DNA of 27,165 nt from Bacteroidaceae bacterium (lineage in GTDB: Bacteria; Bacteroidota; Bacteroidia; Bacteroidales; Bacteroidaceae), in the NCBI GenBank assembly GCA_902362375.1, contig CABIVS010000009.1:263177-290341 (forward strand), written 5' to 3'. Of the stretch, positions 15,088 to 22,949 are shown piece after piece. The position numbers and the translations under genes were made by a program. Numbering within the stretch: the stretch's first letter is position 1; each line of letters opens with the position of its first letter. The notes below the pieces were generated by a model. The model was not told the origin of the DNA, made no database searches, and worked only from the letters and a program-made list of their open reading frames with translations.

Positions 15088-16008
15088 TTACAACACTATA
15101 TCCACATTCACATCATCCCAATCATCAACGTCCACATCAAATCCCGGACCGCCACTTCCCGGCTCGGATGGTACCTCATAATCAAAATTCAACACCAGAT
15201 GCACATCACCGATATGCCCCGCTACCGGGACATCATGCACTTGGTCGCTCACGTCCTGTTCCAATACAGACATGCTGCCTGAACGGTTCTTGAGATACAG
15301 CCGGAAAACATTGGGCTCTCCTTCAAGTGCGGAATGTCCAAACGTATAGAATCCGCCTATAATCTGATTCCGTGAAACCATTCCATCAAAGAGCAGGCTC
15401 TCCGAAAGATCGGCGGGCAAACTGTCGCCGGACATGTTAAGCGAGCCGGACATGCCGGAAAGAGCGGCCCGCAAATCCGCCACCCTATCCAGTCCCCGAA
15501 GACCGTTCACCTCATACGTGTAGTGACATACCATGTTTACGGGAGTTAGCCGTACTATCTCCGCGCTTCCTCCCGGAATGTCCTTGAGGATAACTCTGTC
15601 TATATGGTCGCCACACAGCCAGGGTGGGGTGACAGCCATTGTCCGGTTATCCGGCGACTGAACATCACGCGTATCGGCAGTAAAAAGCGTGTAACTGCCG
15701 TTTTCTTTCCAAACCATCCCGTCGGTATCGTAGTTGAAGCAAATTACCCGGTAATCATTCTCGGGGAGCTCCACTTCCCCATCCTCTCCTCCGGGGAAAT
15801 CAAATATCCACGTGTTGCTTTCATCATCGGTCGGATAAAATACGACCCTCATGCCTTCAGGCTTGTCATGATTGGAAATCTTGGTCCAGTCGAATATTAC
15901 CCGCACCGTGGCAAAGTGCGGATGATCGTAACATAAATCCTTATGCTCACAAGCCGTCAGTCCTATCCATAAAAATATGAACACCAGACAAAAGCGTATC
16001 CGTATCAC
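15088..16008 (-). CDS. DUF5119-type lipoprotein of a fimbrial operon
   Basis: 306 residues from GTG 16008. The open frame continues to an ATG at 16056 inside the previous gene. The GTG is preferred because AAAGGAGG lies 6 bases upstream, it overlaps the previous stop as GTGA, and it gives a standard signal peptide, IRFCLVFIFLWIGLTAC. After the lipidated Cys comes EHKDLCYDHPHFATVRVIFDW, the usual start of the DUF5119 family. The C-terminus ends in an acidic Val-Asp run (FDVDVDDWDDVNVDIVL). In Bacteroidales such proteins sit between DUF3575 and fimbrillin genes and are taken as minor fimbrial or accessory subunits. Exact role unknown. Confidence 0.8.
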   Translation of the reverse strand: MIRIRFCLVFIFLWIGLTACEHKDLCYDHPHFATVRVIFDWTKISNHDKPEGMRVVFYPTDDESNTWIFDFPGGEDGEVELPENDYRVICFNYDTDGMVWKENGSYTLFTADTRDVQSPDNRTMAVTPPWLCGDHIDRVILKDIPGGSAEIVRLTPVNMVCHYTYEVNGLRGLDRVADLRAALSGMSGSLNMSGDSLPADLSESLLFDGMVSRNQIIGGFYTFGHSALEGEPNVFRLYLKNRSGSMSVLEQDVSDQVHDVPVAGHIGDVHLVLNFDYEVPSEPGSGGPGFDVDVDDWDDVNVDIVL

Positions 16009-17234
16009 TGCCTGCCTCCTTTCTTCTCGTTGTAGTTGCCACGGCCGATCAACCACACCAAAGAGATACCCGCCTTGGTCGGGCCGAACCAGCGGCGTTT
16101 TTTAGTGGTCTGCCATACATAGTGACCGTCCAAAGGGATGTACTCCTTGTACGATCCTCCAAGGTAGCCGATTCCCAACGTGAAATCCACATTGAACCGA
16201 TGTCCCACAGGTAACGAGTAGCCGTAAGCCACGCCTCCCCCGTAACTCCATTTATCCCCCAAGTAACCTTTCCCACCCAATTCGAAATCATAGGTGACGA
16301 TCTGCCCGTACAATCCGACATGATGCCCGGAAAACGGTTTTTCCACCGCTCTCCGACCGAACCAGCGGCGCAACTCCACATCTCCCCCATAGATACGCCA
16401 ATAATTATGCTTCCGATCACTTTTCCACCAGGCATACATCCAATTCCCGGCCACAGACCAGTTCTTCCCCAAACAGAACTCAACCCCGATGTCAGGTATC
16501 AAAACAGCGTCATAAAGCAAGTTTGTTTTCACCGCCATGCAAAACGGCCGTTTCTTTACCGGAGCTATGACGGTAACGGTATCACGGATGCACAACGTAT
16601 CACGTGTATGTATATATACCGTATCTCTGACGAGATTTATCGGATCACTATCATAGCATATTTTCACCATCGACGAACGAAGTTTCGGAAAATGGAATTT
16701 ATACAAATATGAGTATGGCCTCCCCCCTTTCAGTCTTTTCAGTTCTCCCTCCAAATAAGGGCTGTCCTGGTTTTCCAAACGGACGATCTTCTCCAACAAA
16801 CGAAGGACATCCTCCCTCTCCGGAACATTCACATCCGCTCTCACCATCGTTATAAGTCCGTTCCAGTCGCTTCCCGAAAAATGAAAATCCCTCTCCAATA
16901 CCGGAATCTTTATATAAGGTGATATATACCGCCACAAAACCTCTGCTCGTTTTTCAGACAGCCTTCCATTCAACAGCCCCCCTCCTTCCGGGGAAGCTCC
17001 TCCTATTATTTGAATTTTCCTGATAAGACGGACGGAGTCGTTCAATGCGGAACAGATTTTAGCAAACCGCTCCATCTCGTTCCCATTGTCAAGTAAACAT
17101 GTATCTATATTTACCTTTCCTTGATGAAAATAGATCCTTACCGAATCACGCTTCTCCTGAGCGGATATTTCTCCGCTTATACTCAACACGAGCACGAACA
17201 ATACACATTTAATATAAAAACCTCTTTTCGTCAT
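16005..17234 (-). CDS. DUF3575-family outer-membrane protein of a fimbrial operon
   Basis: 409 residues. A signal peptide (CVLFVLVLSISGEISAQ) is followed at about 30-190 by a region resembling the periplasmic OmpA-type fold of this family (IYFHQGKVNIDTCLLDNG, IQIIGGASPEGG, SEKRAEVLWRYI). A linker with RDTVYIHTRDTLCIRDTVTV comes next. The C-terminal half is beta-barrel-like: MAVKTNLLYDAVLIPDIGVE, WYAWW-type strands, VGLYGQIVTYDFELGGKGYL and GIGYLGGSYKEYIP. First gene of the operon, with a consensus promoter (17328-17297). It probably anchors or secretes the fimbrial components at the outer membrane, by analogy with other DUF3575-fimbrillin loci. Confidence 0.85.
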   Translation of the reverse strand: MTKRGFYIKCVLFVLVLSISGEISAQEKRDSVRIYFHQGKVNIDTCLLDNGNEMERFAKICSALNDSVRLIRKIQIIGGASPEGGGLLNGRLSEKRAEVLWRYISPYIKIPVLERDFHFSGSDWNGLITMVRADVNVPEREDVLRLLEKIVRLENQDSPYLEGELKRLKGGRPYSYLYKFHFPKLRSSMVKICYDSDPINLVRDTVYIHTRDTLCIRDTVTVIAPVKKRPFCMAVKTNLLYDAVLIPDIGVEFCLGKNWSVAGNWMYAWWKSDRKHNYWRIYGGDVELRRWFGRRAVEKPFSGHHVGLYGQIVTYDFELGGKGYLGDKWSYGGGVAYGYSLPVGHRFNVDFTLGIGYLGGSYKEYIPLDGHYVWQTTKKRRWFGPTKAGISLVWLIGRGNYNEKKGGRQ

Positions 17235-17296
17235 TTAATCATTTGTTAATATGACAATCCAAACCCAGGCTTTTACACCCCCTTGAATTTCGACCG

Positions 17297-17328
17297 CAAA
17301 AATACACACTTATAAACCAGCTTCCAAA
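17297..17328 (-). promoter_or_regulatory. Consensus Bacteroidetes promoter of the fimbrial operon
   Basis: On the - strand, TTTG (17328-17325) is followed after 20 bases by TATTTTTG (17304-17297). This matches the TTTG-N19-21-TAnnTTTG consensus of the primary sigma factor. The start codon is 62 bases further. One ACTTA repeat lies in the spacer. Confidence 0.8.
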
Positions 17329-17514
17329 GCAAAAAACAAACATTTTAAACTTATAAATACTTAAAAAGACGACCACACAACAACTACAACACTTACCATA
17401 GCAGCCAATCATGCTTACACAACAACTAAAAATACTTAACATCATAAAGAAAAGTACTTAAACATACAAAAAAACAGTTATCTTTGCAAGAAACATCATA
17501 CTTAATAACACTTA
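17308..17514. repeat. Eight ACTTA repeats with near-helical spacing
   Basis: ACTTA occurs on the + strand at 17308, 17349, 17359, 17391, 17434, 17456, 17500 and 17510. Distances are 41, 10, 32, 43, 22, 44 and 10, all close to multiples of a 10.5-base helical turn. They fill the divergent promoter region between the fimbrial operon and the regulator gene. One overlaps the leftward promoter spacer and one lies where the rightward -33 box should be. Confidence 0.55.
17479..17486 (+). promoter_or_regulatory. -7 box of the regulator gene
   Basis: TATCTTTG followed by C fits TAnnTTTG and lies 42 bases before the ATG at 17529. There is no TTTG at -33; an ACTTA repeat (17456) takes that place, which suggests that an activator may be needed. 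Confidence 0.6.
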
Positions 17515-17528
17515 AAACAATAAAATAC

Positions 17529-18587
17529 ATGATATTCAGCACAAAAGCCGCCTCTTTTCTAAGTTCAATAAAAACTCAAACTTACGACAAAAAAGAAAGA
17601 GAAATGATAATAACGTATCAACAAAAACGAGTCTTTCATCTATCCCTGCTCATGCTGGTCTTATGCGCACCCATATACATATATTCAGTTCCATTTCCCA
17701 ATGAACAGTTTTATTATATTAACAGCGTATTATTCCTGTTTATCATTATGTGCACTCTCGCTTATTTTAAAAAGAGAGTAAATCTGACCACGACCTTTTC
17801 CATTATACTGATAGCCATACATATCGAGATTTTTATCGAAATAATTTATTGCTCAATATGTAGCGGATATGAATATAGTTATCAAAGAGCATTGATAATG
17901 AGTAACATTACTATCTCTCTCTTATTTACCATGCTTTCCATCTGTGCCTATATGAGTAATATCTCCATCCTATTGTCCTCCCTTACCATAGCTTCCTATA
18001 CAATCTGCACACTTATCACCGACGAACCGTTCCTATACAGTTATCTGCCTTTGATCATCATCATATACACCATGATCCCCTTATTAGGAAGATCCTTACA
18101 CAGTAATATCAGCAGCTTGCTAAAAAGTAGCAACTTGCTAAAAGAGGAAGAGGAAATGCTTTTGAAACGTCTCCAAATGAAAAAGGAAGAACTATTCGCG
18201 TTCGCCGAGTTGTTAAGCGAGAATAACCCGGAAGAAAAGACAAGCTCCCTGTTAAACATAATAGGGGAACAATCCAAAGAAAATCTTTTTACAGCCCTTG
18301 CCGCATACCAGAAAAAGGAAAAAAGTAAACTTGATACAATCAGGAGAATATATCCCAATTTATCCCCGTCCGAATTAAACATCTGCCGTTTAATACTGCA
18401 AGACAAGACCGTCAGCCAAATATGCGAATTATTACATCGGAGTAGCGGAAACATAACCAGCCAACGAGCGAACATACGTGCCAAACTCGGACTGAAAAAA
18501 AGCGACAATTTAAAAGAAGCATTACAAGAACGCATGAGGCTGTATGAAGAAGAACACCGGCAAGAGGACTTTTCAGCCATGCGTTAG
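17529..18587 (+). CDS. Membrane-bound LuxR-type HTH regulator
   Basis: 352 residues from ATG 17529; a TTG at 17484 in the same frame lies on the -7 box and is not used. After about 30 residues come six likely membrane helices to about residue 190 (HLSLLMLVLCAPIYIYS, INSVLFLFIIMCTLAYF, SILLSSLTIASYTICTL, LPLIIIIYTMIPLLG). A charged coiled coil (about 195-225) and a LuxR/GerE helix-turn-helix at about 276-331 follow: LSPSELNICRLILQDKTVSQ, ICELLHRSSGNITSQRANIR. It is divergent from the fimbrial operon across the ACTTA repeat region, so it probably controls that operon from the membrane and may regulate itself. The sensed signal is unknown. Confidence 0.8.
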   Translation: MIFSTKAASFLSSIKTQTYDKKEREMIITYQQKRVFHLSLLMLVLCAPIYIYSVPFPNEQFYYINSVLFLFIIMCTLAYFKKRVNLTTTFSIILIAIHIEIFIEIIYCSICSGYEYSYQRALIMSNITISLLFTMLSICAYMSNISILLSSLTIASYTICTLITDEPFLYSYLPLIIIIYTMIPLLGRSLHSNISSLLKSSNLLKEEEEMLLKRLQMKKEELFAFAELLSENNPEEKTSSLLNIIGEQSKENLFTALAAYQKKEKSKLDTIRRIYPNLSPSELNICRLILQDKTVSQICELLHRSSGNITSQRANIRAKLGLKKSDNLKEALQERMRLYEEEHRQEDFSAMR

Positions 18588-18668
18588 GGATTGCAGAGTA
18601 AAGCCCACAGCCTTTAGGCGAGGACTTGAAACGTAAAGCCCGACCGTCCCACGGGAACGCCCAAAAGA

Positions 18669-18698
18669 AAAAAAATCCCCCGAACATTCATCCGGGGG
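18669..18698 (-). terminator. Hairpin terminator facing leftward
   Basis: CCCCCG (18677-18682) pairs with CGGGGG (18693-18698), and on the - strand an eight-T run follows. It ends 3 bases before the IS end at 18701, so it now lies between the transposase and the convergent regulator gene. It cannot work as a U-tract terminator in the + direction. Confidence 0.7.
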
Positions 18699-18742
18699 TA
18701 GTGTAAACTGAACTGTGTCACGGCTCTGTTTTTTATTCTTTC

Positions 18743-18787
18743 CCTCTTATTTGTGTGCAGATTTCACATCTGCATACAAATAAGAGG
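18743..18787. other. Long hairpin inside the IS, downstream of the transposase
   Basis: CCTCTTATTTGTGTGCAGAT and ATCTGCATACAAATAAGAGG form a 20-base stem with one mismatch and a 5-base loop. It lies between the transposase stop and the left inverted repeat. No T run follows in the transposase direction. It may stabilise the mRNA end or block read-through. Confidence 0.6.
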
Positions 18788-18805
18788 AGCCTTTCACAAG
18801 CAAAG

Positions 18806-20011
18806 TTACATAATCTTGAACCTATCACCAAATTTTATGGCAAGTTGCTGTGATATCAGTGCCCAATTAGACAGTGGCATAGTCCATTTCCCACTAATGT
18901 CTCGATAGGCAAGATACACAAGCTTTTCAAGTGCGGTGTCTGACGGGAACACACCTTTGTTCTTCGTTACTTTACGCACCTGACGATGATAGCCCTCAAC
19001 CGTATTGGTTGTGTAGATAAGTTTGCGGATTGCAGGAGTATACTGAAAATATTCCGTAAGACGCTCCCAGTTGTCGCGCCAGGATTTGATTACTATGGGG
19101 TACATCTCACCCCATTTTTCATCAACCATGTCAAGCTGTGCTAATGCAGAATCCTTGCTTACAGCACCATATACGGTCTTGAGATCCTTCAGAAACTCTT
19201 TCTGATGCTTGCTTCCTACATACTTGATTGAGTTACGGATTTGGTGGACTACACATAGCTGAACGGAGGTTTCCGGGAATACACTTTGGATGGCATCAGG
19301 GAATCCCTTAAGACCGTCTACGCAACAAATCAGAATATCACGTACACCACGGTTCTGAAGGTCGGTCATAACATCAAGCCAGAAGTTAGCACCCTCACTC
19401 TCAGATATATACATACCAAGAAGATCCTTGTGACCAGACTTGTTTACACCTAGGACATTGTATATTGCACGAGTGACTGCACGACCCTTATCGTCTTTTA
19501 CCTTGTAGTGAATGGCGTCAAGCCAGCAAATGGCATAGACGGGGTCAAGCATACGGGACTTCCAGGCTGTTATTTCGGGAATAACTCGGTCGGTTATAGC
19601 ACTGATGGTTTCTGCTGAAAGGGTTGTGTTAAACTCACGCTCAAAGTACTTGCTTATATCACGAGTGCTTGTACCAAGAGCATACATGTTGATGATTTGA
19701 TCTGCCATACCTTCAGCAAGAATTGTCTCACGTTTCTTAACTGTCTCCGGTTTAAAAGAACCGTCACGGTCACGAGGGGTTTCGACTATCACCTCTCCAT
19801 ACTTTGTCTGTACGGTCTTGCTCATCTTGCCGTTACGACGATTGCCAGAACTGCAGTCAACGCTATTAAGGTGAGCATCCATCTCACCTTCTAAGGCTGC
19901 GTTTAGGATACGTTCTAGCATAGGAGCCAAAGCTCCGTCTTTACCGAAGAGTGCTTCACCGCTACGCAGCTGCTGGGCTGCTTTCTTGTAGTCTATTTCC
20001 AAATTGGCCAT
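18806..20011 (-). CDS. IS256-family (mutator-type) transposase
   Basis: 401 residues, full length. The start is Met at 20011; the inverted repeat lies 38 bases upstream. The N-terminal DNA-binding part has MLERILNAALEGEMDAHL, a family hallmark. The DDE catalytic triad is visible in CWLDAIHYKVK, ILICCVDGLKGFPDAI and IYTTNTVEGYHRQVRK. CVVHQIRNSIKYV is the C/H signature of mutator transposases. It cuts and rejoins the IS ends through a copy-out circle pathway. No frameshift or stop is seen, so the element may be active. Confidence 0.93.
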   Translation of the reverse strand: MANLEIDYKKAAQQLRSGEALFGKDGALAPMLERILNAALEGEMDAHLNSVDCSSGNRRNGKMSKTVQTKYGEVIVETPRDRDGSFKPETVKKRETILAEGMADQIINMYALGTSTRDISKYFEREFNTTLSAETISAITDRVIPEITAWKSRMLDPVYAICWLDAIHYKVKDDKGRAVTRAIYNVLGVNKSGHKDLLGMYISESEGANFWLDVMTDLQNRGVRDILICCVDGLKGFPDAIQSVFPETSVQLCVVHQIRNSIKYVGSKHQKEFLKDLKTVYGAVSKDSALAQLDMVDEKWGEMYPIVIKSWRDNWERLTEYFQYTPAIRKLIYTTNTVEGYHRQVRKVTKNKGVFPSDTALEKLVYLAYRDISGKWTMPLSNWALISQQLAIKFGDRFKIM

Positions 20012-20068
20012 ATTATAAAAACTGTGTTAAACTATTATTATTATAGCCTGACACAGTTTATTTTACAC

Positions 20069-20173
20069 TCTCCTGACCTTGTGATAATGCTCCCATGTTA
20101 TTTCTCCCAACCAAAACAGATAGTCGAAGAAATAATAATGTCGTTCTTGCTCTTTATATTCCTGTTTCTTCAT
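20069..20173 (-). pseudogene. Membrane-family protein copy 4, truncated by the IS256 element
   Basis: From the ATG at 20173 it reads MKKQEYKEQERHYYFFDYLF then WLGEITWEHYHKVRR, and runs into the IS inverted repeat where GTG TAA ends it. The gene at 11597-12427 starts almost identically (MKKRDYKEQERQRRYYFFDY), and the DNA is also close, including about 20 bases upstream. The rest of the gene is not found on the far side of the IS, so it was deleted or moved. The remaining 34 residues cannot form the membrane protein. Confidence 0.8.
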
Positions 20174-20180
20174 TCTAAAC

Positions 20181-20216
20181 ATAATGTTCGGCAGCCAATC
20201 GCTGTTTATGGCAATC
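20181..20216 (-). repeat. Structured intergenic element, copy B (degenerate, next to the intron)
   Basis: ATAATGTTCGGCAGCCAATC, then GCTGTTTATGGCAATC, matches the first half of the other copies (TAATGTT, GG, TTTATGG loop). The second arm is not clear. It lies 8 bases from the start codon of the truncated gene, and the group II intron begins about 14 bases further on. Confidence 0.45.
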
Positions 20217-20267
20217 TTTTCATTTCGTTATGTAGGTCGGCGGCATTACTGCCGCTTTCCCCATTAA

Positions 20268-20301
20268 GAACTGTACGTGCGACTTTCACCGCATACAGCT
20301 C
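20268..20301 (-). ncRNA. Group II intron domain V (catalytic hairpin)
   Basis: The 34-base hairpin reads GAGCTGTATGCGGTGAAAGT then CGCACGTACAGTTC, with the GAGC start, GAAA tetraloop and GTTC end typical of bacterial domain V. The AGC triad and bulge are intact, so the ribozyme core looks functional. Confidence 0.93.
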
Positions 20302-20382
20302 CGATAATTCTAAATTTAATTCTCATAAAATTAAATCGGCTCATAATCATCTTGCGATGACTTGTCTCCGATAAGGTTTTCT

Positions 20383-21873
20383 TCACGCACGTTGACGGGC
20401 ACTCTTGAGTTTCCGTCTTTCGAAGTATTCGTCCCATAATGGGTCAAACGGATTGGCTTCGCATTTTATCTTTATGTGTCGCTTGATTGGAATATCAGTC
20501 AGTTTATCTAATGTGAACTTCTCCTTTATTCCTCCACATACATATTCAAAACCGAAAATCCAGTTCCTGCCACTTTCATGGATAAAATACTTCTTCCTTA
20601 TCCATTCCCTTGACTTATTGGTATGTCTGCGATATGACCATCTTTTCAGTTGATTTATTAAGATATGGTCGTATCGGCAGAACACTTTCTTTGATACCAC
20701 ATGGCTGTAGTAGTTACCCCATCCCTTTATTATAGGATTTAGCTTCTCTATCAACTCCTGCTGTGATAGTGCCTTACCTTTGGTCAGCACAACCTCATGC
20801 AGTTTGTCAGTGAAACGTTTCTGACTTTTCTTTGACGGCTTTATTAACAATGTTCCGTTGTACTTCCGTACATTGAAGCCTAAGAAATCAACTCCCTCAC
20901 TGATATGTGTTATCAGTGTCTTCTCTTCGGATAGTGTAAGTCCTCTTTCCTTTAAAAAGGCTGTCAACATTCCCTTTATTTCAAGTAATGTCTCCTTTCT
21001 GTCAGCTGTGACAATGAAGTCATCCGCATATCTTACGAGATTGACTTTGGGGCAGTACATCTTTCCATTCACGCAACTTGCCTTATACTTCTCTTTGAGC
21101 ATTCTTTCCATACCGTCAAGAGTTGCATTTGCAAGTGTCGGTGATATGATGCCACCCTGCGGTGTACCTTCAATAGTCGGTTGAAGTAGCTTGTTGAATA
21201 CAACTCCACTTTTAAGCCATTTCCTTAATATCTGCCTGTCGATTCGTACGTTATCGAGAAGCCATTCATGGCTGATATGGTCGAAGCAGCCTTTTATGTC
21301 TCCCTCCAATATCCATTCGGGAGAGCAATCCTTGCTTAGCCATCTGTGGAGTGCGTCTATCGCATCTGCCGTACTTCTGAACTTTCTGAATCCGTAGGAG
21401 TTTGCATCCGCTTCATTCTCCGTTATGGGTTCCAGGGCCATAAGGTACAGCGCCTGCATGGCTCTGTCTTTCATGGTCGGTATTCCCAACGGTCTTGTCT
21501 TGCCGTTTGTCTTAGGTATGTTAACCCTTTTCAATGGGAGGGCTTTATATCCTCTCCGTGTCAAAGAACGTATAGCTTCTATTTTCCTGGCATCGGTATC
21601 CCACTTTATGTGGTCAACCCCTGCCGTGCGTTTACCTTTATTGGATGTCACTTTCCTTACCGCCAATGCCTTGGCTTCGAACGAAGTGACAAGTAAGAAC
21701 TGCAAGGCTTTCACCTTGTTGTACCTCTTTCCTGTATGAGCCTTTGCTATTCGGATTTGCAGCTTTCTAACCTTGCATTCACACTTATGAAAGTCAATGT
21801 CTTTCCATGTAGTGTTATCCTTGGCTGAAGATGCACACTCGGCTTTCGCCTCGCTCCTTTGCTGTTTCTTCAT
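20383..21873 (-). CDS. ltrA: Group II intron reverse transcriptase/maturase, lacking the HNH part
   Basis: 496 residues. The reverse transcriptase blocks are in order: KALPLKRVNIPKTNGKTRPL (RT1-2), SYGFRKFRSTADAI (RT2a/3), WILEGDIKGCFDHI (RT3), GTPQGGIISPTLAN (236-249, RT4) and VRYADDFIVTA (280-290, catalytic YADD, RT5). A maturase X domain follows (KLNPIIKGWGNYYSH), then HIKIKCEANPFDPLWDEYFERR, the segment that in longer relatives leads into a zinc-HNH endonuclease. Here the protein stops 10 residues later, with no CxxC pairs. It helps fold the intron RNA and reverse-transcribes it during retrohoming. It would need a nicked or replicating target to prime, since second-strand cutting is lost. 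Confidence 0.92.
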   Translation of the reverse strand: MKKQQRSEAKAECASSAKDNTTWKDIDFHKCECKVRKLQIRIAKAHTGKRYNKVKALQFLLVTSFEAKALAVRKVTSNKGKRTAGVDHIKWDTDARKIEAIRSLTRRGYKALPLKRVNIPKTNGKTRPLGIPTMKDRAMQALYLMALEPITENEADANSYGFRKFRSTADAIDALHRWLSKDCSPEWILEGDIKGCFDHISHEWLLDNVRIDRQILRKWLKSGVVFNKLLQPTIEGTPQGGIISPTLANATLDGMERMLKEKYKASCVNGKMYCPKVNLVRYADDFIVTADRKETLLEIKGMLTAFLKERGLTLSEEKTLITHISEGVDFLGFNVRKYNGTLLIKPSKKSQKRFTDKLHEVVLTKGKALSQQELIEKLNPIIKGWGNYYSHVVSKKVFCRYDHILINQLKRWSYRRHTNKSREWIRKKYFIHESGRNWIFGFEYVCGGIKEKFTLDKLTDIPIKRHIKIKCEANPFDPLWDEYFERRKLKSARQRA

Positions 21874-22451
21874 TTCATTAAAGTTCTACAATCGTTTCAC
21901 AAAGAATTACCCTGCGGAAGTCTGCCTGCTTTCGCATGAGGTGACGTTCAAACCTCTATCCTCCGCATTACACGGAAGCGTTCGCTTTCTCCGCAATCCT
22001 TTACCCGCACCTCATTCGGCTTCTCTTGCGATTGGCTTACCTGTTATATATAGGCAGGAGAGATACGGGCTTACCAAGTTCCATACAAGTAACTGACGAC
22101 CAACTTAGAGTCCGCCCGTCCACCGGCAGTATTACATCCGTGTAGTCCTATTAAACAGAGAACTAACCTGACTGCCCGCCTTTTTGGCTATAGCTTGTAA
22201 ATATCCGTAAGCTATTCATTTGTTACGATGGTGCAGCGGTTCACATACGTTACTCATATCGGTCAGCCTAACAGCCTATGCATTGGATATTTCTGCATAG
22301 AACCATATTGTCAAGAGGGCTTCACACCAAACAATTACTCGTAAAGCATGCCTCTTTAGGCTACTGTTGACGGAACAACAGGTTCAGACATCATGCTGAA
22401 CAATTACTTGTACGACTTCTTGTCGCACGCTCAATTACAAATATATATCAT

Positions 22452-22488
22452 AAGGAAGAAACTTCAGAACATTCGGTCTTCCTTTTTT
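22452..22488 (+). terminator. Hairpin followed by T run
   Basis: AAGGAAGA (22452-22459) pairs with TCTTCCTT (22477-22484), followed by T6. It lies 24 bases outside the intron 5' end. No + strand gene is visible before it, so it may have lost its gene when the intron or IS arrived. The rest of 22489-22614 shows nothing recognisable. Confidence 0.6.
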
Positions 22489-22614
22489 CTATGGTATGCT
22501 CAAAAGCATTTTTTGGGGATGCTTGTTTGGACGTTCTCCCTAAGGTCGGTGGAGCTGTCTCGCCCGAAAGTTTCCCGGCGTTTAATCGTTAGTTAGGGAC
22601 AATAAAGCAAACCC

Positions 22615-22926
22615 CTATCCATAAATGACTATACAATTCCAACAACATCGAAGTAGTGTCAGTACAAAATGTACCAACAGTATTTTTCCGCTATACTTGA
22701 AACGATAGCAGGCAGATGCGACAAAGCCGATGGCACTCCAACCAATCGCCACCCGGCTTGTAAAGATATAGTTTTCGGAAGATTCATAGCTCCAACCTAA
22801 TCCTTCACAACCTATCGGGTAAAGTTCCGGATGCTTTGAGAATTGTATAGAATCACTGACAACCATCCACAGCAATAGCAGACAGCATAGTCCCCACAAT
22901 ATCCTTAATACCAATCTTGATTTCAT
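22615..22926 (-). CDS. Hypothetical small membrane protein
   Basis: 103 residues. A membrane segment at about 7-24 (LRILWGLCCLLLLWMVVS) is followed by an extracytoplasmic loop with two Cys-rich or aromatic stretches (YPIGCEGLGWSYESSENYIF) and two more hydrophobic stretches (VAIGWSAIGFVASAC, ILLVHFVLTLLRCCW). Not recognised. It follows the lipoprotein gene at 22950 by 23 bases on the same strand and is probably co-transcribed. Confidence 0.6.
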   Translation of the reverse strand: MKSRLVLRILWGLCCLLLLWMVVSDSIQFSKHPELYPIGCEGLGWSYESSENYIFTSRVAIGWSAIGFVASACYRFKYSGKILLVHFVLTLLRCCWNCIVIYG

Positions 22927-22949
22927 ATTGTTTTGTTCATCATTTCAGG

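Larger units (their letters stand above)
18701..20068 (-). mobile_element. IS256-family insertion sequence
   Basis: The element is 1368 bp, normal for the family. The terminal inverted repeats are GTGTAAACTGAACTGTGTCA (18701-18720) and, read on the opposite strand, GTGTAAAATAAACTGTGTCA (20068-20049), with 18 of 20 identical. It encodes one transposase on the - strand. The bases outside (CGGGGGTA left, TCTCCTGA right) are not a duplicated 8-9 base target, so the flanks have been rearranged since insertion or one side was deleted. Its right end truncates the membrane-protein gene at 20069-20173. Confidence 0.88.
20230..22428 (-). mobile_element. Group II intron
   Basis: On the - strand the intron begins with GTGCGACAAG at 22428, the standard 5' end GUGYG. 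About 550 bases of structured RNA without an ORF (domains I-III, 22428-21874) come next, then the intron-encoded protein in domain IV, a canonical domain V (20301-20268) and a domain VI hairpin (GCGGCAGTAATGCCGC) ending near CCGACCTACAT. The 3' end is estimated to within a few bases (20227-20231). It is inserted between a truncated gene and the gene at 22615, in an intergenic region. The element appears complete except for the short protein C-terminus. Confidence 0.88.

Noticed and set aside
20024..20374. + strand ORF of 116 codons
   Set aside because: It runs antisense over the truncated membrane gene and through the intron domain V-VI region; no coding features.
22393..22596. Small + strand ORF of 67 codons across the intron 5' end
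   Set aside because: It spans the intron boundary and a terminator hairpin and has no recognisable features; most likely chance.
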